64,000 bases of DNA, taken from Liolophura sinensis. Taxonomy: Eukaryota > Mollusca > Polyplacophora > Chitonida > Chitonidae. The notes beneath the pieces were generated by a model. That model saw nothing but the letters and a program-made list of their open reading frames with translations, was not told where the DNA came from and did no database searches. The DNA lies in the NCBI RefSeq assembly GCF_032854445.1, contig NC_088301.1, positions 48,905,187 to 48,969,186 of the forward strand, in the 5' to 3' direction. A program made the translations under genes and the position numbers. Shown in pieces: positions 1 to 14,569 of this stretch (position 1 is its first letter; every line of letters begins with the position of its first letter).

Positions 1-3000
1 CACATAATGAGCACGTGTACTTAATGTATTTGTTATATAATCTCAGATTTAATAAACTTTTACACCTGCAGGTTTATAGAAGACTTGATACTGTGGAAAT
101 CTGTGGGAACCCAGTAAAGGGGATTTACAACCATTAACCTACTGTGACCACTTTTGTCAGTGAAACAGTTACATGCAATTCACAAAGTCAAAATCTGAAA
201 GATAAGTTTCTTTCTTCAAAGAATGAACCTGTCTGATATTTTGGGTTCCAAAGTTCTGGTAAAGGTTTCTAGGTTTAGATTCTAGTCCTGAAATAAAGGA
301 TGGTTTTAATCTTCTCCACTGTACTTGACCTACAGGCTAAATATCTGGTTTTCATTAGGGAACAGATCACAAATGATAGTGCTGCACAGTTCAGACACTG
401 GTAAGCTGGCTGGGATCCTCTGCATCAAAGTCATTATGAGCATGAAGTCCTCAATTAGCACGGTGTTCTGTGTGCATCAAGGTTATCATAGCTTGCTGCT
501 GTGATTGACCTGAGATCACATTCTTCTTCTAAGGTTTTATCCAAACACTCAGAGGGGTGATGTAGGTTTAGCTGAAATTCTTCAAGAAAGAACTACTTAC
601 AGTAGGTTCTTATTAATGCATGTTTCTTGGATTTAAAACCAAATTAAAATTTAAAATTTTTTTTTTAATTTTTCCAAATTTTAGTAGAGTAATTCTGAGG
701 TGGGTCAAACCTAGCATAATTTTCACAATTACTGAAATATACTAGCACCACTGCCAATATATATATCCTTTGACATGTATACAGGCACAGTATAATGTTT
801 TTGTAGGTAGGATGTTGATTGTGGTTCAGGCTGGAAGTAGTAAATGTAGATCTCCCCGTTTCAATTAGTTAAGCTAAAATCTGGCTAAGCCATGTCTTTG
901 TGCTGCCGACACTTTCAGAGGTCCCCATTGATTTTACTTGTCTGCATAATCCATGCTGAGAGGACTACATATGTCACAGCAAATCCCCCTTCGGCCCATA
1001 ATGCACCAGGTTGTGCAATGGTTGGCTTTGAACTGATATGAAAGACTTGACCAGGATGTCACCATGTTTTGATTGGGCAGCCAAAGCTCTGTAAATTGAA
1101 AGAATAAACAGATTTTGAATTACCCAATTACGACATTGGTGACATTCCATTGTGAAATGACTGTGCATGTTTTGAGGTAAGTTTACAGTGGAAAGTAAAA
1201 GTAGTTTCATTACCAGATCAGATTGTGAAGGAGCATAAAAAAAGTAGTTAATAGACCTGTATAAGCATTATTTGGTCCATTTTCCATGATCCCATTATTT
1301 TCATGGTTTCTGTGGTAACTTGATACATGTACCCGTACTTGGGTTTTACAGTCTGTTGTAAGGCTGTTGAAGAAATGGAATATAAATAAATGGAGATCAA
1401 TCTTAACCCAAATGAGGCTAATGGCCCATTTAGTAGGTTAGTATAAAACCTCAACTTCAATAAAAGCTACACTTGAAATTACATGATTAAAGAAAGCAGA
1501 AAACTGATTTCAAAGTGATGAAAATTTGTAATACGTTTTGACAAGAATATGATACATGCACATGACGTACACTGTACTGTATTATTATAAAGTTCAGAAG
1601 ATATCTGCATAAATCACAATGTATAGGTCACATGTCTGAAGCCAACCTGTCATTTTGTAAGAATGACGACTGAGTTTGCTGTTTAATGGGAAACTCTTTG
1701 GTTGAAAGATTCGTGTGTATACATGTACTTCATAAAATAGAGCATCATTTTAACAAGAAGGTAATTGTTGTCTTATTTAGACAGTAATATGTATGATGCT
1801 TTCACTTAGTCATTTCAGTATCATAATATGATACCGGGAACAAAGCTTCTCATCTTAGGTATATATGTGCCTATGAATATCCAGCTTATAAAATTTATTT
1901 CCCTTTGTTTACTTTATGTGTGCCCATGGGAATATGATATTGTATTTGTGCATGCAGCTTTACACACTTTTGATCAAGGTCATTTAGTCTTTAGCCCTAT
2001 TTGATGCCCCTTTTGGTGAATTTGTTGTCATAGCGACAGTTACTATGGGTACACAGTTGATTACTCTCAGAATCAGACTGTACCAGAGAAGCCATAAAGC
2101 GGTTTGTTTTTTGCTCAGAATGGTGATGGAAGAATTTTTATGATTTGTGTTCATTGTTTTGGATTGGATATTTTAGGAATAAGGATTCCATTCCATTTTC
2201 GTGTCAGTTCCCAGTTAAAAATTCACTGAAATGAAAGTCCATTACCCACAAAAAGGCTTAGCTACTCACTTAGTATTGCTCAGTAAACATTGAGTTAATT
2301 GTCTGAAGACTTCAGTTGTGAGTCTTAAAATTGTGGCCAAATTGTGACTAGACATTTGTACTTTGTTGCCACGAGTGTTCTCCTGTAAAAATGGATCTTT
2401 TTCAATATCACTGTGTACACCAAGTTTGCAATGCTATCTGCCAAGTTAGAAAGGAAGTAATATAGCCGATGAATTACATGTAAAACATTAAGCCAATCAA
2501 GGTCCTGGACAAAGGAAGTAGTAAATCATTTGAAATTTGGATTCTGAGAATCGTTTGATTTCAACACTGTTGTTGAAGTTGTATTTAACACATGCTGCAT
2601 TGTACTCTTTGGGTAGGGGGCATAACTCAAACTGACAAAGTTTGGAGTACCAAGTCCTCTCCCTTCGTATTTCCATAGTTTGCAGTCAGATACCTCAATC
2701 ATTCAGTGACAGTTTATGCATTTTAGACCAAAAAATTTACAGATTATGATAATTTTTACTGTACAAAGTAAATGAAAATCAGATTTGCAAGAAACACTGA
2801 ACACCAAAATTTTTTTGATGATATACAAATGATACTGAAATTATTGCAGTTAAATCGGTTCCCAAAGCAGAAATTGTTGAGAACCGAAAAAATGTTTCCC
2901 AGGTCAAAAATACACGTAGCCGAAAAAGTGTTTCCTGAAATTCTGAAATCCTCTTGCCTTATATTTGTACCTGTGTGTCCTCCTTAAAATACTCTTTAAA

Positions 3001-3211
3001 AAAAGTATCTTAGTTTAACATAGATATCCTCACTAACCAAACTGTATTAAAGTGGGAAAAAAAATTTTGTTACAAATTTCTTGCATTCACAGTCTCAAAG
3101 GATCGCAGAAAGTATGTTTTTGAGTTGCATTTTATAAAATTTCTTTGTGCACGTTATCAATGTCGCATATAAAATTTGAGGTCAGGATTTTCGTTTATTT
3201 ACTAGATATGG
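1..3211. other. Non-coding stretch, no gene seen
   Basis: No open frame longer than about 80 codons is present and none resembles a known family. The sequence is AT-rich, with scattered TACATGTA-type palindromes and short homopolymers. I see no conserved exon, tRNA or clear transposon end. Confidence 0.5.
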
Positions 3212-3812
3212 CCGTGGTAGTGCATGTAGCTCACTATGGGGGTGCATGTAGCTCACTATGGTGGTACATGTAGCTCACTATGGTGGTACATGTAGCTCAC
3301 TATGGTGGTGCATGTAGCTTGCTGTGTAGCTCACTGCGGTAGTGCATGTAGCTCAGTGTGGTGGTGCATGTAGCTCACTATGGTGGTGCATGTAGCTCAC
3401 TGTGTAGCTCACTGTAGTAATACATGCAGCTCAGTGTGGTAGTGCATGTAGCTCACTGCAGTAGTGCATGTATCTCACTAGTAGTGCATGTAGCTCACTA
3501 TGGTGGTGCATGTAGCTCACTATGGTGGTGCATGTAGCTCACTGTGGTAGTGCATGTAGCTCACTATAGTAGTGCATGTAGCTCAGTGTGGTTGAGCATG
3601 TAGCTCACTATGGATAGTGCATGTAGCTCACTGCGGTAGTGCATGGAGCTCACTGCGGTAGTGCATGTAGCTAACTTCGGTAGTGCGTGTAGCTCACCAT
3701 GGGTAGTTCATGCAGCCTACTATGGGTAGTTCATGCAGCCCACCATGGGTAGTTCATGTAGCTTTCTATGGGTAGTTCATGTGGCTCACTGTGGTAGTGC
3801 TTGTAGCTCACA
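3212..3812. repeat. 22-bp minisatellite, about 27 copies
   Basis: A degenerate tandem array whose unit reads approximately catgtagctcactatggtgg plus two bases. Copies vary at the CTATGG/CTGCGG/CTGTGG segment and at GGTGGTG/GGTAGTG. The first two thirds are fairly regular; the last third drifts to units such as gtagttcatgcagcccacca. Some units are shortened (tagctcactgtgtagctcac). Short open frames across it are artefacts of the repeat. Confidence 0.95.
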
Positions 3813-6800
3813 GTCAAGGCTGTCAAAAGCTGAAGGTACATGTACATGTAATTATTTATCAAAACAGACATCTCTACTCTGCTTGTTGCTATACAGGTGT
3901 AATATATTATTACTTATATAATATAAGACATAAAATACATGTGTACATCAGTATGTGATATTAAATCAAAAGAACTTTTATCAAGCTGTCAACCAAGTTT
4001 TTCTCACCGACAACATGGAATCAATTTGGATGACCCCGTTGATGACCTCACCTTTTATGTGGGCTGTTGATTGATATGATTCTTTATAAAATAAATAATA
4101 AAAGCATAAGGTCCGAAATTGAATGTAGTCAGACTTCTCTAGTCAGTATGTTTTGTGTGTGTGTGTGTGTGTGTTTTTCTCCCTCAAAGTCACATGAAGC
4201 CACAAGAGGGTCTTCTCATACATGGGATCAGTGTCTTCAGAAGTAGGTGGAGTCTTGAGGAGGACAGATCTGAATGGTTTGATGCTATGCCTTGTAAAGA
4301 CTGGGATGCTATGCCCTACATGTACATGTACACTGTACTCACTGTGGAGTCGGTTGTCTCTCTATATTTCCGGCCAGCCTTTGGCAGGCAGAGCCTTGCC
4401 TCAAGTGGCAGCATTCACACTGGTTTTCTCTGGTGCTTTTATGTTCAACTATAAACACTGTAATGTGTATATTAAACTTTCTCACACCACCAGATTTTAT
4501 GGCAGAGTATGTAGGTATGATCTAGTATATAAACACGGTAATGAAGTCTCCCAGATGCAGGGCAGTGATCTGTCTTGGAGAATTACAAGTATACATATGA
4601 CATGACATTAAATTCCCATAGTGTTGTACATTATGGGATACAAACTTTTGTTTTAACTTTTGTTTTCCTATTACATTTCATGGTAGAATAAACACAAATA
4701 CGCGCATGTAAATGTAATATATGTTATAACAAGTTTGACTAGTAAACAAGTACCCCATGACAATGTTTTGAACAGTGTATTGTATATATATAATTAAAAT
4801 ATGTATAACATAACACTGTACATAGTAAAGTATTTCATGTATAAGTATACATGTATATAGGCTGTTTCTTCATCCATGTTTTGAAGGATTTAAATTTTGG
4901 TTTCAGTAATTCACCTGTAACTTTTTACTTTCATTTCTGTATGCAGTGCGGTACATTCATTTTGATCTTATGCTAATTTTGAGTTAACTTTAGCGTTGTG
5001 CAGAATTACAAAAATGTATAAGTGACAAGGCTATTGTCCCCAGTTTAAGATGCAACATGGCTACTTGCAGCAGGATAGAGAAATGTGTATTAAGAGACAG
5101 TGTATCATTGAAGTGTATGTGTGTATCAGATAGTAGGGCAAGCCTAACCTGTGCCTAATGTAAGGTTTGTATACAGATGTTGACCAGTATTTTTACTCTG
5201 CCTTCAACTAAGTTAGAGTCTGATAAAGTTGAGGTCAGGTAGATGGGAAGGGTGGTTTTAGGAGGGTGCTGGAGAGAGATAATAATTATGAACGCCTATA
5301 AGCCTCCAGGGGTTCACAAGATGTCTGGTCGCACCTCATACCTAAAGCCTTTATCAACATTGAGGGGATATGGTGTATAAAATTTGTGACAGTGTTAGCA
5401 AGGTGCTTTTAGTCTTGATGTATGCTTAAGCTTAAAACTTAACTGATATTATTCAGGTGATGTCTTACACATGTGCATATTGTTAGTTCAGATCATTGTT
5501 AAGATATGCATTAAGAAAATAAAACATAAAACTTTAAAGTAAAAAAAATAACCCATTTATTTCACAACATTTGCTTGAACATGACAGATTTCCTTTAATT
5601 TGAAATGTAGCTGGTACATGTAAATGGCCACAGACATACATGCATATGTGTTGCCTGTAGCATGTAACCTTTGTCTAGAAGTGAATTTTTTGCTGAGACT
5701 TACATGTACCTGTCTCCCTCAATGACCTCAAAGAGTTTTGCCAGCCTAATGTCATGATGATTTGATTTACCATGCTCTACTTCTTCATTGTCGTATTATT
5801 TCTTTGGTTGTTTGTGTTGGGTTTTGCTGTTAACAGTACTTTAGGTTTGATCACAATGTTGTCGCCTTGTGCAAATGTGAACATGGTCATTGTGCTGCAT
5901 CACTAAAATACTGTTGTGAAGTCACTAGATTTGACATATCAGCAGGTCATCTTGTACTGATGGATGATGGGCTGGTTGAATAGGTTTGGTATGACTCTTA
6001 TACATGTTTGTGTATGTATATCCCCATAAGGTGATTACCTTTGAGTGCAAAAATTTGCCTTTTTGTGTGAGAATGTGAGAAATACACATGTACATAAAAT
6101 ACTTCTTGGAACATAGGATCTTAATTTCTTATAAACTCACTCAGCTGTATGTATACATGCTATACATTTTCTTTTTTTAACTCATATCTCTGGGCATGTA
6201 TTCATGGTCTTGATATATGGGGTCTGGTTATGATATGTATTCCTGCTGATACATGTATATAAGTTGAGGCCTTTATAGCTCGCAGAATGTTTCCTTTAAT
6301 AACTGAGAATTACTGTATAGTTCAGTACTTACAATTTAGTGTGTTTGTATCAGTTTGTATACATAGATGATCATGATTATGATACATGTAGGAAAGTGAG
6401 CTCTGTTATGTTCTACCATGTTGCAACCTACTCTACTGGGTTATATAAAATATATTTATTATTTATATAAAGGTGAAATGTAGGGATTTCCTTCACTGAT
6501 GAAGTGTTTCATACAGTTAGATATCACTTGTGTTATTACATTTTGATATTTCACACCCAGGTGCTGTGGCGTCGAAAAAGGAACTTTTTTCTTTCATGAC
6601 GTTCCAATCGGAGAAAAGGGGGATGACGTCATGATACACCTACATTTTGCTATAATGAGACTCAACATCATACAATACATCCTGTACGTCACAGTATATA
6701 CTTAAGTCTGTGCAAGCCATTCCATTGTACAGCTTAAAAAAATTGCCGAATTTATTCAGATACACAAAATTATGATGTTGTCAATATATAAATAATAAAA

Positions 6801-9800
6801 AGAATGTTTCACAGTGAAGGTTGAATACCGCAAATATTTTTCTCGTAAAAGGTGGAAATGATAACTCATTCATCGCTTGGCTTCTTGTGGTTTATCATTT
6901 CCACTGTTCACTTAAGAAAATATTTGTAGTATTCAGCCTTCACTTCAGTATCCTTTATAGACATGTCTATTTTCCTGAGCTGCCAGGAATCTGCAGAGTT
7001 CACTCCCTTCCTTTGGCCAGTGTAGCCCTGCAAAACAGTGCTGTCTTGAAAAGTATTTCAAGGATCGGGGGGGCGGGGGGGAGGGGCTAACCTGTGGTTT
7101 AAAAGAAAGGTAATAGTTTCACCACAGGAGTCTTTAAAAGCGAAGAACAAATCATGCACCTGTGCGGGTATAAACCATTATTCTGGATCTTTTAAGCAAT
7201 GAAAATCCTGCTTATGGCAACGGTTGTAGTTTGTGTGCACTGGGCTTACGACTGCTGAAGGTTTTGTAAATAAATATGATAACAATGCTTATCTTTGTTA
7301 TGGTGCATTTTATATATTTTTATATTCTGTTCCTATGGCTGTTGTGTAATGTTTGTTTGACACCATTTAAGTGTACCTTGTGTAACGACACTGCAATGCC
7401 AACACTTTAGGATAGTTGTACAACAGGTTTCCATGTATTGTTATCACAACTCGAGCTAATACTGAGCTAGCTCATGTCAAATTTGCTCAACCTAATTTAA
7501 ATTAAATTAAACGTGTGCTTTTGCACCACTCAAATTCTAGAAATTACTGGGTTGTCAGAACTCTGGTCTGTTTGTCATGGCAGATATCATTTTCTCACCC
7601 TCACCTCATCACCACCAGGCACCAGTCATTACCCCAACCACCCCCACACACACACAACAAAAAACCTATCCCAGATTGCATTTTTGGGGCTCCTTTTCAG
7701 CGTTCTAGAAGGATTTACTTACATGTGCTCCATCAATGAATTTCTGGTTAGCCCATTTTAGTAACTGTACAGATACATATTGGTAACCTCATTTATATCT
7801 GGGTGCAAATACATGTACATGTATGTACTATGGGTATGCTTGATAAAATATAATGGCGTTATACATATATACTATGTTTATTCCAGTTTTTGTTTCTACA
7901 TGTATATGTCAGTTTCCTTTGCTTAAGGAATATGGTGTACAAATGATCACATGAATAATTATATCGACCATTATCTCCTGCAAATCGGATGTGTAAGGCT
8001 ATCAATGGTACTGTCACAGTGTAGATTTCACGAATTAAGTTGCATTAGCACCAGTTTAGCTCTTATTGATCACAAATTCATTTTCTGGTAATTAGAACAC
8101 ATCTCCATCCTGCCAACAAGTGGCCCTTACCTTCACACAGTAGACTTTCTGTCTGGCTTACAATAGAGGCTTTCACAAAGGTGAAACTCAAGTGTGAAAA
8201 CTAAGTGATTATATTCACAATGTTCACTGTCTGTGCATTATGATGAAGATAAACTATGCAGATGTAGTCCTCTTATCAAATGACTGATGAATGAAATTAA
8301 TCAGTGCTACATGTACATATATATCAGCAGCGCATATATATCCATCAGATATAATGTGAATAGATTACTAGAAGTGCACATTGATTGTTTATGAAGGTGT
8401 ATCCAGTATTTAGTCCAGATTCATGCTTATAGGTTCATATACAGACAGATATATCAAGTACTCTTTTACTGGTGTAACGCCTAGTTTAGTACTTCATTGA
8501 CAGGGCCAAATTCAGCAATGTATTCTGTTGGCAAAGGTAAGCTCTGATCAAGTAAAATGAATGTCAAAGTATTTGTTTTTATTAGAGTATTGTGATTGAT
8601 ACCTGTCCAGTTTTTTATTACATGTATACTTTGAAGCATTGAAACTAAAAGCTGACCATACCTTAATTCTGATTACTGCCCTAGCTCAGAGTGTGTTAAT
8701 GATGACAAATTAATGATATTATATGTTCAAGAGGAAACCTTCCCAGTAATATTTTACTATTTAATAAGCCCAGAAAAATTGATAGCTTATTACAATTTAC
8801 ATGTAATTTTAAACAAATAAAAGTCTTAGAAATTAAGTTTCTGGTAAGTTTTTCTTGGTGGTGAAATACATTTTAAGACAAGATCAGCAGGTACCCAATT
8901 TTGACTATATGGAAGTTATTTTATTACAAAACGTATACTTGTCTTTCAGGCTGAAAGCTGGAAGCCGGTAGTTCTTTAGCTTAAATTAAGTGTAACACTA
9001 CTAAAACCGCCCTCATCATCAGCCCAACTTACGTGTACCTCCAGGCTGAAAATTTCACTAATTTTCCCTAAAGCGTAGGGCATATGGACAACATTTGTCG
9101 AAATAGTATTTTCAGATCCTATTGTCAAATAATCTGGAATATCAGTTATCTGCACACGAGCAACATTTGTTGTCGATTTTTGAAGATTTCAGGAGAGAAA
9201 AACCGTTACATGATACGTTCAAGACCATGTTAAAAAATTGATTGTCATACCACTGGGTGGTTGATATAGACAACAACAATCTCACAAAGTCTAGATTGCA
9301 CACACACGAGGAAACTTCGTGCCCTGCTCTTTTGTTTCTGAATTTTGTGTTGCCCAAAATTAAACAGGCTGAATCTTTGGATCAACTGTTCCAGACTCAG
9401 GAATTCTTGTTTTGCTTACCTGCACACATGTAAATTTGAGAAGTTTTCGATCAAGAAATGTTGTTTTTGTGCACTGGACTTAAGTTATCCATTGTGTAGA
9501 TATGAATTGTAGTTGAGGCTAAGTATGATCAAGTATTATAGGATGTGTCTATTACATATATTGGTTTTTGCTAATAAGAAATTTAGATTATATTGTTCCA
9601 CTGCACAAAATGAAGTGGAAGCATATGGTTTGAAATAAATTTTCAATTGCAACCCATTGCAAAAACAATGACATCCATACATACATATCAGAAACAAAAA
9701 TGATTAATGTTGTATGCAAAGAACTGAAACTGTTTAAATTCTGAACATTAAAAATTATATTACACAAAGTAAAGCAGATGTATCCAGCCATTTCACAACA

Positions 9801-11616
9801 GTGTTAAGACAGACTGAAAGTGTTATCATTTAGTTCATGCAGTTGTTACTGAGAAAATCATGTAAGGTTTCATATTTAAAAACAGGATGTGGCAACTTAT
9901 GTTTCACCATCTCTGAATATGCAAAGGTTCTCATGTCAGGATAGGTAATCTGAACATAATAATAAGAACAAATGTCTTCATTGTACTCTCTATAAAGATA
10001 ATGTAATGGTGGTGAACATGTGTACATGTGCTTATAACTGTTAATTTTGCCAAAGCCTCCTATTTGTATGAAGTATTATATGCAGTTTGAAATGTGGATC
10101 ATAACTAATAGTTTAAAAGGAATTCCGTTGTATGTATGTGCACATGTAAGCGTATATTTCTTCGTCTAAACTTGTTGTTGTCCTAATACTGTGACGGTGA
10201 TGGCAAGGAAAATAACCTTGGGCGACAATTTTCATGAGCAAGGCTACAAAACAAGGAGCCATTCAAGGGACACAACTCTTCACCTTCTTGATAGAGGTTT
10301 GGCGATATGTATAGTGGGTGTATTTATTTTGTGTGCTACATTTAATGTCTGACACAAGGGCTAGATTAACATACTAAATGGATTCATGTAAAAGATTCAG
10401 CTGTCACTGAGTTTAGGTGTTAAATTTTTCTGCCTAATTTAGTGTGGGAACACATATTTTTCTCAGTGTCACCATCTGCATTTTGGGACAAGTGTAAACC
10501 AAACCTTTTTCTTTGGTAAATATTTGGAAGCCAATTTTAACCAGATTAGCAAATCTAAGTCTGACTGCTCCAAACAGCCACAAACAGCCACACCAAACCT
10601 CACAAGCAGATGCCTTTCCTGACTTTGAATTTATGGTTTTGCCCACCGTACAAAAGCCTTTCTTCTTGTCTCGAAATTTTTCTTGTCTGAAAATTATTCC
10701 CCCATGATTGACATCGTCTGGTCAAAATAGGATTATCAAGAAGCATTTTGAACTTGAAGTCAGAGATAACCAAAAATAAAGTAAGCATCAGAACTTACTT
10801 TTGCTTATATTTTTTTTATTATGCTTCAGTGCAGTCATGTGTTGGAAGCCTTCTTTTCAGGAGAAAATATACATGTATAAAACATTTTTAGGAATTTGGA
10901 CTTTGATCAGATTTGCAAAGCATGCAAATACTTTTTTTTCTCTGTCTGTGTAGAATTTGTTCTGTTGATGATCTGTTTTTATTTATATTTTACATGTATG
11001 CTCAAGTAGTTGTGGCTATTTCTGTTTGAAAGTGGGGTAAGGATTAGATTATTTTGTTAACTTCAGATTGTTAAGTAGGTTAGTTGTCTAAGCTAATGTA
11101 AATGTACCTTACATGATATCCCTGTATCAGATGGCCTTTGCATAACTGAAGGGAGGGCACCTGTACATGTGTGATGTGACTTTAACTGTAGGTTTTGTAT
11201 TAGGGTTGTTCTTACCACACATTATGAGGTAGTTGGTGCGCCAGAGATATGGGGATTTGACCTTTAGGTTAGCAGTCCTTCCACACCTTTCCATTTGGCC
11301 AGGGTTTATTGTTGTAATGAAAGCCATGTACCCTTGGTGGTTGATGTAAACAACGTAAAACTGTACATGTTCTGGGAAAAGGGAATCAGATGCATGAAAA
11401 AAAAATACTGGCCAATTCCATTTGTATAGCCCTGATGTCCAGGGCGTGTGTGTGTGCTTTGAGAATTAAAAAGAAATAGAGGTGTAATGTTCACATACCA
11501 ATATTTAAACATCCTGATCAAATTACAAAACACTACCAGGCACATGAATCTTTTCTGTCAGACATTTTCATGATTTGTTGATGGACAAGGCACTGATTTC
11601 TGTGAATGTTTTTTAG
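3813..11616. other. Non-coding stretch with simple repeats
   Basis: No supportable exon. It contains a GT microsatellite at about 4155-4173, a G-rich tract at 7067-7085, and a perfect CRE-type palindrome TGACGTCA at 6624-6631. Open frames at 4155-4605, 7513-7761 and 10434-10707 show no family resemblance and no splice context, so I treat them as chance. Confidence 0.5.
6624..6631. promoter_or_regulatory. CRE-type palindrome TGACGTCA
   Basis: A perfect CREB/ATF-type octamer within a locally GC-richer segment. No transcription start is evident nearby, so function is unproven. A second copy of the octamer occurs at 14689-14696. Confidence 0.3.
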
Positions 11617-11721
11617 GGTGACTACATCATCAGGTGTATTTGGGTGTGTGGAGGATGAGGAAACACTCCCAGCTGCTGGAGCTGGCTCTACAGGATCCAA
11701 GCACTGAGCAGCTCAGAACAG
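11617..11721 (+). CDS. Candidate upstream exon, possible alternative RASSF 5' exon
   Basis: A GC-richer block preceded by a T-rich acceptor (gttttttag at 11616) and followed by CAG|gtgccc at 11722. An ATG at 11655 opens 22 codons beginning MRKHSQLLELALQDPSTEQL and leaves one base (phase 1) at the donor. Phase 1 is what the RASSF exon starting at 28555 requires, so the block could be an alternative 5' exon giving a short isoform. The donor is weak at positions +4 to +6 and there is no recognisable domain. It could equally be a 5'UTR exon or chance. Confidence 0.25.
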
Positions 11722-13194
11722 GTGCCCCCTGAGAGTATAATACCTGAACTAATGTATTTACAAGATGTTTAACTTTAGACTGATATACAGCTAGATGTAC
11801 ATGTAAAACCAGTATAGATGCCTTACATATGTTGTATTGCTGGGCTTCCTCTCTCCCTTAAGCTTCTCATAGACACCTCAAATGTATCAGAGAGCTACAC
11901 TATGTTTAGCTACACATGCATGCATTGATTGAGAAAGGGAAAAAAGCAAATACTTGTTGTTTTGTAAATAACAATCCATCACGAGCCTCGGAGATAATTT
12001 GTGTGTGGGGGAAAAAAGTTCAAAACATACACAACAAAGATCGCCACAAAAGAATTGTCTAGATTTGTGAAAAAGCACCTCCACCCCTCAGGACATGTAT
12101 TTATATTAATGTATAATAAGATACAGAAGTTGTTTACTTCTGTGAGATGACTATTTTAACTCGATTCACCATAGCAACAGAAATACATCAGTTATGGAGA
12201 CATTCCCCAGAAGTGGATTAAATAGTTAATTTCATCGAAGCTAACCAAGCAGTGGAAATTAAAATTGTATGGAAAATGTAGAATTTAGAAAAATATAAAA
12301 ATGTGTATTTTTCATCAAGCATTAAATATGGATTTGCGCGCTACGTTAGGGTGCTGTATATGAAGTTAAAATACACACTGTTACATGCTTGATTAAAAGG
12401 ACATCCTTTGTTGAGCATGAAATTAATCTTACCAAATTAGTTTGTCATTTGTTTATGACTTTTTTTGTGTGTATAATCGATCTGCAGGTGGTCAACATGA
12501 CCAGAAATAGGAGAAACTGAATTAAACTATCTGTTAAAGCACAGTACAAGTATATACTAATCAAAGACTGCAGGTACAGATGAATTACTGCTGCTTAACA
12601 AACCATTAGGGATGATAGAAAAGTTATGACTATATTTTTTAAAAAAAGAAAAGTTTATTACATTTATGATTCTTTATTTAACTAATACATGTAGTTCTCA
12701 TATTTTAATGTCCCTGTTTCTGTGGGTAAATGATTTTGTGTAGGGGGGGAGGGGGGGGGAATTGGAGCATGCCCATATGTTTCGGCTGATATCTTGTTGA
12801 CCACTGTAAGCCTACACCAGGCTAGAAATAGTTTGCATATCAAGACCAGTCCAAAATAAGCTGACAACCACATGGACTAGTGGAGGTACTAATTACATAG
12901 GTGTGGACAGTCTGACCATGGTGATCAAGCTATAGTAGGGTGGGAACTCAGAAAAACCATTTGCCCCCTACATATGTCAAAGATATATTTCTACTGATTG
13001 TAGGTTGGAGTACAATTAAGTACTTATCAGAGCATGGTGTTTTTCTCAACTCTTCTGTAGTTGTGCCTATCCTCTGAACAAACTTGGGAATCATGGTTTT
13101 TCCATGCTTGTGAACCTCTCTACCTGTAGTTCCAAGTTGTGGATGGTTTGCCTTCAAATTTCAGCCCTCTAACCTTCATGGATTTTTCTAAGCA

Positions 13195-13493
13195 CAGGAA
13201 CAAGGTGTGCACATTCTAACTACAAGTTACATGTTTTGAGGGTTCAATCCCAGCATCAGACAAGGAACTTTGCACACCCTCACTGTTCATAGGGGCTTTG
13301 CATGGGAAAAATAAGTGGTAATTGATGCTTGTAGGTCCATATAAGCAGACTTGCATTTGTGGAAGACACAGGTGTAGTATATGGTTTCTATTTGGTTCTT
13401 TCGGGTTCCTTCCACCCATAAACATCACTCTTATGTGAAGTAAGACATCCTTGAGTTTATTGTAACTACCAGTAAAATAAATAAATACCAGTA
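13195..13493 (+). mobile_element. tRNA-derived SINE, divergent copy
   Basis: It contains a Pol III B-box-like stretch (gggttcaatccca near 13240) and ends in an AAATAAATAAAT tail after a 3' section (cttatgtgaagtaagacatccttgag) that resembles the tail region of the better preserved SINEs in this window. The A box is not clear, so this copy is probably old or 5'-truncated. Confidence 0.5.
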
Positions 13494-14222
13494 TCACAGA
13501 GCAAACAATTGTCAAGAAAAGTTAACCAATATGCACATGTGCGAAACAGTATGAAACTGACAAATATAAATCCTCCTTCAAAGATGCTTCATTAGTTCAG
13601 ATATTTCTAAAATATTTCTTTATCGAACTTCAACTTACCTGGAATTTTATCCAAGAAGTTTACGTTTGTAAGTACAAATTATTAGAATTAGAGGTAGCAG
13701 AATAGGAGTCTAAAGCTTAGGCACTTTTCACATATATAAACATGTAACATCAATTGTATCTTTTTTGTTGCTGCAATGAATATACTACACCACAACAGCA
13801 GACAGGTTACAATGTTTATACACATTTAAGAGTAAAATGACAAGCATAGGTTGTTGATGGAAGTAAGAGTTACCTCAACGAACATTGGTACCTTATCTCA
13901 GAAATAACGAATCTGTCAAGTGAAGACCTATATCATTCTGTAACACTGTGGCTATATCTGGTGGAGCCTGGGCCTGGTTTCTAGACAGTGGTTCTGGGGA
14001 TTGGCTCTGAAGGAACTGGTGTTATTTATAAACACAACTGAGGAAGTATAAATATCTACACTGTGTTGTATTTATCTTTGCTTTTGGACACACATGAATC
14101 TTCATTCTGTACAGTAATATTAAAACTGAAGTAAATCAGATTTCTGTTATGTTTCTTCCAAGGCTGACAATAATCAGGTTTTCTTCTCCTATCTATCCAT
14201 AAACTGAATCTGGTTTCTACCA

Positions 14223-14487
14223 GTTTCCATCCATACACTGACATTAATCAAGTTTCCATCCATACACTGACATTAATCAAGCTTCCATCCATACACTGAC
14301 ATTAATCAAGCTTCCATCCATACACTGACATTAATCAAGTTTCCATCCATACACTGACATTAATCAAGCTTCCATCCATACACTGACATTAATCAAGCTT
14401 CCATCCATACACTGATGGATCAAGCTTTCAACCATAAACTGACATTAACTGACATAAATCCAGGTTTTAGCCATAAACTGACATTAA
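14223..14487. repeat. 29-bp tandem repeat, about 8-9 copies
   Basis: The first six units are nearly identical (ttccatccatacactgacat followed by taatcaag plus c or t). The seventh is shortened and the last two are diverged (accataaactgacatt). Units alternate between a GTTTCC and a GCTTCC start, suggesting local duplication of a two-unit block. Confidence 0.95.
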
Positions 14488-14569
14488 AGAGCTACTTTGG
14501 TGTCAAAACATCTGTGTCTTAAAAGCAAGGTAAATTGATAAAGACCGGGATGGTCTGAAAATGCTTTCC

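Noticed and set aside
3212-3812. CRISPR-like repeat array
   Set aside because: Units are contiguous without unique spacers and the genome is eukaryotic; it is a minisatellite.
4155-4605. Two overlapping open frames of 99 and 127 codons
   Set aside because: They start in a GT microsatellite, overlap each other, have no family resemblance and lack splice context.
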